DNA of 6,621 nt from Coriobacteriia bacterium. GTDB taxonomy: Bacteria; Actinomycetota; Coriobacteriia; Coriobacteriales; QAMH01. A program made the translations under genes and the position numbers. Where the stretch lies: contig CAAEKX010000014.1 in assembly GCA_900756605.1 (NCBI GenBank), positions 1 to 6,621 on the forward strand, read 5' to 3'. Below the pieces are notes generated by a model. It saw nothing but the letters and a program-made list of their open reading frames with translations, was not told the DNA's origin and did not search any database. This document shows, in pieces, positions 1-4,995 of this stretch (within the stretch, counting starts at the first letter, position 1; each line of letters starts with the position of its first letter).

Positions 1-548
1 GTACCGCTGGTCGAGCCGTTGCCGCTGTACGAGACGGTGAACAGCTGCGTCCACTTGGCGTAGAGAGTTGTGTTGGCGGTCACGTTGCTGATGGTGGCGC
101 CAGGGGCATAGGCAACGGCACCAGATGCGCTCGTTGCCCAGCCATCAAAGCGATAGCCGCTCAAGGTCGGGCTCGTGCTCGAGACCGTATAGTTGGTGCC
201 GTGGTTAGCCTTGCCGGCAGCAGGAACACTGCTGGGGTTACTTGCAGCACCCGAAGGTTTGTTGCCGTTATAGGTAATAGTGTACTCGTTGGGCTTCCAC
301 ACGGCATAGAGCGTGTAGTTGCCGCCGTCGGCCGGCGTGCCCGACCCATTTATATTAGTGAGTGGGACGCCCACAGCGTAATCGGCGGTGGTAGCACCAG
401 CGCTCTTGGCCCAACCCAGGAAGGTGTGGCCAGTCTTAGCCCAGCCCGCAGGCAGCGCGCCCGCGGTAGCGGCGAGATTATCATAGGTAATCTTCTGGGC
501 GGTGCCCGTGGTGGCACCGTTGGGGTTATAGGTCACATCAAAGGAGAC
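1..548 (-). repeat. InlB B-repeat (Flg_new) modules, two full and one partial
   Basis: Module A covers residues about 543-628: it opens with FDVTYNPNG, has FLGWAKSAG in the middle and ends in YTLYAVW. Module B covers about 630-709: it opens with YTITYNGN, has FDGWATSASG and ends in TTLYAKW. A third module begins with FTVSYSGNG at about 712 and runs off the window. The spacing of about 80 residues and the GW/YxxW signature are those of the Listeria-Bacteroides repeat (beta-grasp) family. These are protein-level repeats; the DNA copies are diverged. Confidence 0.88.
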
Positions 549-2174
549 CTTGACCTCTTGAGTCTTGCAAACGAGCTCGTAGTGATTGCCTGGGTTGATG
601 AAATTTAAATCGTAATCATGAGTGGATGTACCAAATCCAGTAAGCGCGTTAACAAACTGTGCCAGAGTCATCCCCTCAGTTAGCGGAGTGGTGCAATCAG
701 GATCGAGCGAATTAGGATACAACCTGCTCGTCATGTATATGTTATAGGGCTCTTCAAAAACCGCACTGGGGTAATCCGCTTTCTTGGGGTAATATAGCAC
801 CTCATTCCATCCGGTCGGACCGCCAATGCCATTGACTTTAATTCCGTCTGTATCATAGTACTGAACATCAAATTTACTCTCGCCCCATTTAGTATAGATG
901 TGTGCATTAGTGATATTTGCATTCATTGCAGTGGCAAGAGTACTTGCAAAATAGCTACCATTTGCTGACCAGTTAATGTTGGTAGCCATTGGCTTCCCGC
1001 CACTCATACGAATGAATGTGTGCTGCGTAGGCGAGTATCCATACCTTTTCAAGCCGTTGAAGATAGCATTCAATTCAGCAAGAGAGGCGGTTTTTGTGGC
1101 GCTGCTAGTGATATCGAAGGTGAAAGTATAGGCCTCGCCAGCGCGGAACAGCAACTTGCCATTTGAGTCAAAAATAGGGTCATAGCTGTTTCCGAGTGAT
1201 TTGACACCAAACTTTCCTTTTGCATCAGCAACTACTTGCTCGACTGTGGTGTAGCCAGCAGCATTAATTGTGGTAGCCGTAGGCAATGTAGTAAAACCTA
1301 AATCAAAGTGAATGGTCACAGTATTGGTAGCTTGCGGCGTCAGATAGCGCACGGGACCATAGACTTCCTCGCCCGCCTCATCAGCGTTGGCAGGAAGGTG
1401 ACGCACAGGGCCGTATACTTCTTCTTCGATATCACCTCCCTCGACAACAGAGGAGCTATCCCCAGCTGCATTAGCTTGATCGCTAGTCGTCGGCTGAGTG
1501 ATAGACACATCCTCGGCTACACCCGGGCTAGAGGCAGATGCATTAGCTTCATCGCTAGTCGTCGTCTGCGTGCTATCCGGGCCTTCAGCCTTGTTGTCGT
1601 TCAGGGAGGGCTTCGCAACGTTGGCATCAACATCGCAATCCGCATTCTCACCTGCGGATTCGTCGGCGGTGCCCTGAGCGCTATCGGCGCTATCAGGATT
1701 GCTATCAGCATCAGCAGAATTTACCGTCCCCAGAATAGACGAAGACCCCGCGACCGATTCGGTGGCGGAGTCTTCGTTGGAGGCGCTATCTGCCTTGGCT
1801 GCATCCCCTGGACCTTCGGTCCCAGAGGAGCCGGGTTCATCACCCGGACTAGCTTTGCCAGACGATGTTGATGCCAAGGTCACTATTTCGACCTGACCGG
1901 CATCAATGCCATCTGAAATAGCATTTTGCGTTTCTAGCTTCACAGCGGTGTCTCCGTTGGACGTAGCGACCGCTTGCGTACTAGCAGTACACATGCTATC
2001 ATTATTACTATCAGTTGACGCAAAAGCGTGCATAGGTTGAAGGAGGAAGCAGACAAAGGCAACGAGCACGGCAAAGAGGGCCGCTAATACCAGCGATCTC
2101 CTCGTCTGCGCGTGAGCAGCATGAGAGACGGCTGTCGCCAGCCCGCTTCTCTCTATGTCGTAGTGCTTCTGCAC
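1..2174 (-). CDS. Secreted surface protein with InlB/Flg_new-type repeats; C-terminus outside window
   Basis: The frame is open from a GTG at 2174 to the left edge: 724 codons with no in-frame stop, read codon by codon. The GTG is chosen because AAGGAAAGG lies 7 nt upstream and the signal peptide fits; the frame is closed by a TGA about 90 nt upstream. Residues 1-52 are a signal peptide. Residues 53 to about 284 are a Ser/Asp/Ala/Glu-rich, probably disordered stalk. From 285 on, successive beta-rich modules follow, the later ones (about 543-628, 630-709, and 711 to the edge) being clear InlB B-repeats: an opening strand such as YTITYNGN, a central GW, and an ending such as TLYAVW or TLYAKW. 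Members of this family are exported and usually cell-wall or membrane attached, often as adhesins. The anchor would lie in the missing part. Ligand and exact role cannot be told. No operon partner is visible. Confidence 0.9.
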   Translation of the reverse strand, partial: MQKHYDIERSGLATAVSHAAHAQTRRSLVLAALFAVLVAFVCFLLQPMHAFASTDSNNDSMCTASTQAVATSNGDTAVKLETQNAISDGIDAGQVEIVTLASTSSGKASPGDEPGSSGTEGPGDAAKADSASNEDSATESVAGSSSILGTVNSADADSNPDSADSAQGTADESAGENADCDVDANVAKPSLNDNKAEGPDSTQTTTSDEANASASSPGVAEDVSITQPTTSDQANAAGDSSSVVEGGDIEEEVYGPVRHLPANADEAGEEVYGPVRYLTPQATNTVTIHFDLGFTTLPTATTINAAGYTTVEQVVADAKGKFGVKSLGNSYDPIFDSNGKLLFRAGEAYTFTFDITSSATKTASLAELNAIFNGLKRYGYSPTQHTFIRMSGGKPMATNINWSANGSYFASTLATAMNANITNAHIYTKWGESKFDVQYYDTDGIKVNGIGGPTGWNEVLYYPKKADYPSAVFEEPYNIYMTSRLYPNSLDPDCTTPLTEGMTLAQFVNALTGFGTSTHDYDLNFINPGNHYELVCKTQEVKVSFDVTYNPNGATTGTAQKITYDNLAATAGALPAGWAKTGHTFLGWAKSAGATTADYAVGVPLTNINGSGTPADGGNYTLYAVWKPNEYTITYNGNKPSGAASNPSSVPAAGKANHGTNYTVSSTSPTLSGYRFDGWATSASGAVAYAPGATISNVTANTTLYAKWTQLFTVSYSGNGSTSG
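1347..1424 (-). repeat. Duplicated EEVYGPVR segment inside the surface protein
   Basis: Residues about 251-260 and 269-278 read EEVYGPVRHL and EEVYGPVRYL, 18 residues (54 bp) apart. The DNA copies at 1401-1424 and 1347-1370 are similar but carry several synonymous changes, so the duplication is not very recent or the peptide is kept by selection. It lies at the junction between the disordered stalk and the folded modules. Confidence 0.8.
1468..1564 (-). repeat. 25-bp direct repeat in the stalk (TTSD-[EQ]-ANA)
   Basis: 1468-1492 and 1540-1564 match at 24 of 25 bases, 72 bp (24 codons) apart. They encode TTSDQANA and TTSDEANA. The near identity points to recent slippage or unequal recombination in the low-complexity stalk, a site where strains may differ in length. 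Confidence 0.8.
2019..2174 (-). other. Signal peptide of the surface protein
   Basis: Residues 1-52 have a long, charged N-region of about 26 residues ending in QTRRS, a hydrophobic core at about 27-45 (LVLAALFAVLVAFVCFLL), and a small-residue cleavage site HAFA before Ser53. No lipobox cysteine follows the core, so signal peptidase I cleavage is expected rather than lipidation. The N-region is longer than usual, as in many wall-associated proteins of Gram-positive bacteria. Confidence 0.85.
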
Positions 2175-2181
2175 CCTGCTG

Positions 2182-2190
2182 CCTTTCCTT
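2182..2190 (-). promoter_or_regulatory. Ribosome binding site of the surface protein
   Basis: AAGGAAAGG on the minus strand, 7 nt before the GTG at 2174. It decides the non-ATG start: the first in-frame ATG (codon 48) lies beyond the hydrophobic core and would remove the signal peptide. No convincing -10/-35 pair was found upstream. Confidence 0.75.
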
Positions 2191-2273
2191 CTTGCTTCCG
2201 GCCCGCGAGTCGCCGCACAGTCTTCCCATTTGCGAAGGCTTGCGGTTCATACGATCCGCCACGCCCTCTGGGT

Positions 2274-2303
2274 TTGACGGTTTGCCCTAGGGCTTGCCGT
2301 CAA
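2274..2303. promoter_or_regulatory. 30-bp palindrome upstream of the surface protein gene
   Basis: Arms TTGACGG (2274-2280) and CCGTCAA (2297-2303) enclose a perfect 10-bp palindrome GCCCTAGGGC (2284-2293), with 3-bp mismatched spacers on both sides. The centre lies about 115 bp before the GTG. There is no adjacent T-run, so an operator-like site is as likely as a terminator. The binding protein is unknown. Confidence 0.5.
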
Positions 2304-2340
2304 GTCCCCCACTGGGTGACTTTGGCTGACTCCTCGCGAA

Positions 2341-2355
2341 GGGCGCAGTGCGCCC
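2341..2355. other. Short perfect hairpin GGGCGC/GCGCCC
   Basis: Six-base-pair GC arms at 2341-2346 and 2350-2355 with an AGT loop. On the plus strand a short TTTT run follows only about 9 nt later, so terminator function is doubtful. Confidence 0.35.
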
Positions 2356-2394
2356 AATGCCGCTTTTGAATCATTGCGTACTCTACTCCCAGAC

Positions 2395-2627
2395 CCCCGC
2401 GCTGTAAACCCCCAGGTCAAAGATAGCGCGGGATTTTTGGTATTTTTGGCGCGGGATACCATCTGACCTGCGTAAACGAGGCGCGGAAGCCGTCAAATCA
2501 TCCCTTATCACACCCAAAATCCCCGCGCTGTCCAAAATACAGGCGCGGAACCCAGCGCGGGAAAAGTGCCGAAATCGCCATTCGATATCCTTTGACCTGG
2601 TGTGATAAAGCGCGGAACCAGGCGCGG
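2395..2627. repeat. Cluster of nine GCGCGG/CCGCGC motifs with inverted repeats
   Basis: GCGCGG starts at 2426, 2449, 2481, 2543, 2555, 2610 and 2622; its complement CCGCGC starts at 2397 and 2523. Two pairs have the same 12-bp spacing (2543/2555 and 2610/2622), each joined by a GAACC-like linker. CCCCGCGCTGT occurs twice (2395-2405, 2521-2531). Two long-range inverted repeats overlie the cluster: CCAGGTCAAAG (2412-2422) with CTTTGACCTGG (2590-2600), and TTATCACACC (2505-2514) with GGTGTGATAA (2599-2608). No gene is seen here. It looks like a multi-site binding region or a degenerate intergenic repeat. Confidence 0.6.
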
Positions 2628-2639
2628 AAGCCTATAGAA

Positions 2640-3000
2640 CGACGTTACTTTGCCAGCCAGAAACAGCAGCAGGGCCCGATGACGGCATAGAAACTTGACC
2701 AACGCGAGTCCTTTCTTCGATCTCCAGCGGGTGTCCAAAAACGCCCCTTTATTGCCGTTTACCTGCGGTTCCGCGCTACCTTCGCTCCGCCCGCCTGCCT
2801 TTCCGCACCACCCTCTCCTTGCTTATCCGCGCTTCCGCGCCGAAGCATTATGTGGGTTGCAAACCCACCCCAGACATCGCTGCAAATCCCGCCCAGATTT
2901 CTGCGCATCCGATATGAACGGTCGATTTTCGACAACGAGCGGCGCGTGAAACCCCGCCCTCTCCATCCCCCATCCACAATTCTCGGAAGGCGGCGACCCC
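2640..3000. other. GC-rich non-coding stretch, no gene recognised
   Basis: Reading frames here give Arg/Pro-rich translations without domains or good start signals. Two small dyads are present: GTGGGTT/AACCCAC with a 3-nt loop (2852-2868) and GTCGA/TCGAC around TTT (2921-2933). Neither has a T-run. Confidence 0.5.
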
Positions 3001-3002
3001 CC

Positions 3003-3020
3003 TGTCATCCCGAGCGCAGC
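3003..3020 (+). repeat. Truncated copy of the 47-bp repeat
   Basis: Matches the first 18 bases of the full copy at 3028, starting TGTCATCCCGAG, then breaks off. The next copy begins 8 bp later, suggesting tandem insertion or partial deletion. Confidence 0.75.
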
Positions 3021-3027
3021 ATCCCCC

Positions 3028-3074
3028 TGTCATCCCGAGCGCAGCGAACGCAGTGAGCGCAGCCGAGGGATCTC
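3028..3074 (+). repeat. 47-bp interspersed repeat, copy 1
   Basis: Begins TGTCATCCCGAGCG and ends GCCGAGGGATCTC. I recognise this as a type of intergenic repeat seen in many bacterial genomes and gut metagenomes; its function is not established. An inner GCG-N-AGC pattern recurs about every 9-10 bp. Confidence 0.8.
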
Positions 3075-3104
3075 TCCGTTCCGCCGCCTTGCGGCACCCC
3101 CCCC

Positions 3105-3151
3105 TGTCATCCCGAGCGAAGCGAACGAAGTGAGCGGAGCCGAGGGATCTC
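3105..3151 (+). repeat. 47-bp interspersed repeat, copy 2
   Basis: Same length and ends as the copy at 3028. It differs mainly at three equivalent inner positions (C to A, C to A, C to G). A small GC hairpin (GCCGC/GCGGC, about 3083-3095) lies between the two copies. Confidence 0.8.
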
Positions 3152-3180
3152 GCTCTTACGTTCCAGTAGCTGTGACGGGC

Positions 3181-3227
3181 GAGATTTCTCCACTCCGGGG
3201 CCTTCGGCCCCTCCGGTCGAAATGACA
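3181..3227 (-). repeat. 47-bp interspersed repeat, inverted copy 3
   Basis: Read on the minus strand it begins TGTCATTTCGACCGGAG and ends GGAGAAATCTC, exactly 47 bp like the plus-strand copies. The centre is replaced by a GGGGCC/GGCCCC hairpin. With copy 2 it forms a head-to-head pair, including GATCTCGC near 3147 facing GCGAGAT at about 3179, so the pair could fold together as REP/BIME-type pairs do. Confidence 0.75.
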
Positions 3228-3230
3228 AAA

Positions 3231-3261
3231 GTGTGTCACGGGGTCAGACCCCGTGACACAC
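3231..3261. terminator. Perfect 15-bp-arm hairpin
   Basis: GTGTGTCACGGGGTC (3231-3245) is the exact reverse complement of 3247-3261, with one base between; a 5-nt TCAGA loop is realistic. An AAAA run precedes it on the plus strand (TTTT following it on the minus strand), so it would end transcription travelling on the minus strand. No gene immediately feeds it, so it may instead belong to the adjacent repeat cluster. Confidence 0.5.
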
Positions 3262-3354
3262 ACGCGCCCGTTCTATATATGGGCGATACATCGATTGAAC
3301 CTGTTTGCGACTTCAGCCGACAGATTCCCGTGGTCACAATGCCAGCAAACAACA

Positions 3355-3421
3355 CGAGGAGCGGGACGTATCCACCGGGGCGCATGGTCTTCTAAGCCCC
3401 GTGGGTACGTCCCGCTCCTCG
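3355..3421. other. Long hairpin with conserved 14-nt loop, copy 1
   Basis: Arms 3355-3370 and 3406-3421 pair perfectly over 16 bp (inner part GAGGAGCGGGACGTA). Pairing continues inward with a wobble, four pairs, one bulged C and five more pairs (CGGGGC side against GCCCC), closing on the loop GCATGGTCTTCTAA at 3382-3395. The stem totals about 26 bp. The same loop occurs 130 bp downstream. It could be a structured RNA or a small palindromic repeat; there is no T-run. Confidence 0.65.
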
Positions 3422-3492
3422 CACCCCCACTTCGCATCCTCTTGCGCAGGCATCTCCCCACCTGCAGCGCCAGATAAAACCCTCAAAGGCAT

Positions 3493-3538
3493 GTGGTGTA
3501 TCTACCAGGGCGCATGGTCTTCTAAGCCCTGGAGGCGC
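3493..3538. other. Hairpin with conserved 14-nt loop, copy 2
   Basis: The loop 3512-3525 is identical to that at 3382-3395. It is closed by a 7-bp stem CCAGGGC/GCCCTGG (3505-3511 and 3526-3532). A weaker outer stem near 3494-3498 and 3534-3538 includes wobbles. One stem pair is A-T here where copy 1 has G-C, a compensatory change. Confidence 0.6.
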
Positions 3539-3539
3539 C

Positions 3540-3940
3540 AACCCAGCCCCTACGCCAAAACTCTCACCCGGAAACCGTTCAGATTGGAAGGATCCGCAAA
3601 AACACTCGATGAGGCAATATGCGGCGCTGAGAGGCGCTAAGGCCTTCTCTGCGCCCTGAGACACCCCATTACCCCGGAAAACCCGTTAGAAGGCGTTTAA
3701 ACGCGTCGTTTTTGCAAGGGATATCGCTCCGTTAGCCATGAGACACCGACCGAGCCACAAACCCTTGATTCCAAGCCCCGATTTGCTCCGTTTTGGCACC
3801 CGAGCTACGCGATTTTGACCCATTTTCGACTCCGATATACGAAAATCGAACCCCATTTTCGAAACCGCTATGCAATTTCGGAGTTTTGCTATTCGAACTT
3901 CGCGAAATTCTAGTTGTTCAAATTCTGTAAATATCATTTG
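3540..3940. other. Non-coding stretch with small repeats, no gene recognised
   Basis: Contains an imperfect 11-bp hairpin at 3623-3655 (GGCGC/GCGCC outer arms), a 12-bp palindrome GCGTTTAAACGC (3693-3704), and a direct repeat CCCATTTTCGA at 3819-3829 and 3852-3862 (33 bp apart) with an inverted CGAAAATCG between. A minus-strand reading frame covers part of it but shows no domain and no clear ribosome binding site. Confidence 0.45.
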
Positions 3941-4320
3941 TTAGTTGAACATCCATTTTTGCTAACTATTCAGATAGCGATTTTAAAAGATTTCATTCTC
4001 TATTTGGATATACATTCTAATTGTCTAACTCACTTAAGATTGAAATCCATATATTTGTGTTAATAACTTAATAAGTAATATCGATTAAAGATTTATATCC
4101 TATTAGTACTTTTTTACCTATAAAAGCATTTATCCTTTAATATGATATATTTATTAAAGGAGTTATCCCTATATAGATTGTTAGAAATTAAGTGATTTAT
4201 TCATTTAAGATTGACTAACAAATTATTTACAATACAAATTAATCTGTTTTCTTATTAATCTGCATAGAACATTAATTAGATTTCAAATTAATCTGACTCT
4301 CAGACAATGCGCTACTCACG
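3940..4320. other. AT-rich island without genes
   Basis: Base composition changes abruptly near 3940 from GC-rich to strongly AT-rich and recovers near 4300. Stops occur in all frames; no gene or known RNA is recognisable. It may be a foreign remnant, a nucleoid-protein-bound region or a regulatory region. Confidence 0.7.
4134..4160. promoter_or_regulatory. 9-bp inverted repeat in the AT-rich island
   Basis: CCTTTAATA (4134-4142) pairs with TATTAAAGG (4152-4160) around a 9-nt AT spacer. The second arm contains AAAGGAG, but no start codon follows at a useful distance. Operator-like; partner unknown. Confidence 0.4.
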
Positions 4321-4361
4321 TTTACCTATACGCAAGATAATTCGATCCGCGCATTAATCAG
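4238..4361. repeat. Four ATTAATC direct repeats
   Basis: ATTAATCTG occurs at 4238-4246, 4254-4262 and 4287-4295, and ATTAATCAG at 4353-4361; an inverted ATTAATTAGA lies at 4271-4280. Start-to-start spacings are 16, 33 and 66 bp. Possibly binding sites for one protein, though AT-rich words recur easily by chance. Confidence 0.4.
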
Positions 4362-4516
4362 AAACCGGATAAACCAAACTTGAAAACTGGGAAGTATCCC
4401 AATCCAGACAGAAGAAGACTTTCCAAGAACGCCTTCAGGCTTACCCACCTCTGACGTCACCTCGCACAAATATAATTTGATATTTGGTTCATCGCATTTT
4501 AAGATTATTCATGCAT

Positions 4517-4560
4517 AAGCACTGGTATGGAGGTCATTTTCCTCTTGGACCGGTGCTTTT
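4517..4560 (+). terminator. Intrinsic terminator-like hairpin
   Basis: AAGCACTGGT (4517-4526) pairs with ACCGGTGCTT (4549-4558) over 10 bp with one G-T wobble. An inner GAGG/CCTC stem (4530-4533 with 4541-4544) extends the fold, and a TTTT run ends the second arm. It would stop plus-strand transcription, yet no plus-strand gene is recognisable upstream. A perfect TATAAT at 4471-4476 without a good -35 could start a short transcript ending here. Confidence 0.6.
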
Positions 4561-4678
4561 CATTTGATATTAGTGAATCCTTCCTCCAACACTTACATGA
4601 CTCATTGCGTTGCCCCTAATGACTCTCCTGTGCCGAAGCCTCACGCCTACAGTTTCCAGCACGCAAAACCGCGAATCT

Positions 4679-4745
4679 CTAGGTCCGCCGTCCCAGCACG
4701 TGCAGAAATCGCCGGCCTCTAGCCTCTGCACGCCCCGGACCCTAG
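4679..4745. other. Nested inverted repeat
   Basis: Outer arms CTAGGTCCG (4679-4687) and CGGACCCTAG (4736-4745) pair with one bulged base. Inner arms CGTGCAGA (4699-4706) and TCTGCACG (4725-4732) pair perfectly, and a GGC/GCC mini-stem sits inside. The asymmetric internal loop (11 nt against 3 nt) is more like a structured RNA than a terminator. The reading frame across it is unconvincing. Confidence 0.45.
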
Positions 4746-4885
4746 ACATCCGCCGTTTCTGCGTACCAGCGACGTCCTATACGATAAAGCGATCTTTCTC
4801 TTTATTAGACTATGCTGAGCCGAATCAAAGAGAGGCTGAACTCGACAGAGTCAAACATCGTCAGAAGCGATGGCTCTACCAGGTG

Positions 4886-4995
4886 AAATGCAAAAATGTA
4901 AACTTCAAACAGGCACAATTTGCATTTTTGCAAACTTCAAAACGCTGGAAATTGCAAAAATGCAAACTTCTCTCGTCCAAGTTGCATTAGTCATT
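4886..4995. repeat. Three-unit repeat array at the 3' end of the ATPase gene
   Basis: TGCA anchors at 4889, 4921 and 4953 are exactly 32 bp apart, each followed by TGYAAACTTC. Unit 3 is TGCAAAAATGCAAACTTC (4953-4970). Units 2 and 3 contain the dyad TTGCA-N4-TGCAA; unit 1 is imperfect. A fourth element, TTGCATTAGTCA (4982-4993), includes the complement of the ATPase stop codon and belongs to an imperfect 23-bp direct repeat (4973-4995) matched at 6415-6437. Confidence 0.75.

Noticed and set aside
201..608. Plus-strand reading frame of 135 codons
   Set aside because: It lies opposite the well-supported surface protein, whose minus-strand frame encodes recognisable InlB B-repeats; the plus frame has no domain.
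1308..1871. Plus-strand reading frame of 187 codons
   Set aside because: It is the antisense of the Ser/Asp-rich stalk; its Ile/Arg-rich translation is the mirror of GAT/AGC codons.
2011..2262. Minus-strand ATG frame overlapping the start of the surface protein
   Set aside because: It is shifted by one base relative to the frame with the signal peptide and ends inside it; the GTG start with a good ribosome binding site explains the region better.
2848..3228. Minus-strand reading frame of 126 codons
   Set aside because: It is built from the 47-bp repeats, which are open in several frames and commonly produce spurious proteins.
3382..3395. CTTCTAA in the hairpin loop resembles a tRNA-Arg(UCU) anticodon loop
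   Set aside because: The flanks do not form a 5-bp anticodon stem, and no acceptor stem, T-arm or CCA end is present.
3305..3640. Plus-strand reading frame of 111 codons with a repeated GAWSSKP-type peptide in an alternative frame
   Set aside because: The shared peptide is just the translation of the conserved hairpin loop and stem; no domain, no ribosome binding site.
3686..3937. Minus-strand reading frame of 83 codons
   Set aside because: It covers short direct and inverted repeats and has no recognisable domain or clear start signal. A real small protein is not excluded.
4452..4459. Perfect 8-bp palindrome TGACGTCA
   Set aside because: Too short to be meaningful alone and without a second copy or a promoter beside it.
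4886..4970. Possible CRISPR array
   Set aside because: Units are short, imperfect and only three in number, with gaps of about 14 bp, too short for spacers; no cas gene is present.
4610..4990. Plus-strand reading frame of 126 codons
   Set aside because: It crosses the nested inverted repeat and its C-terminus is encoded by the repeat array; it has no domain, and its composition looks non-coding.
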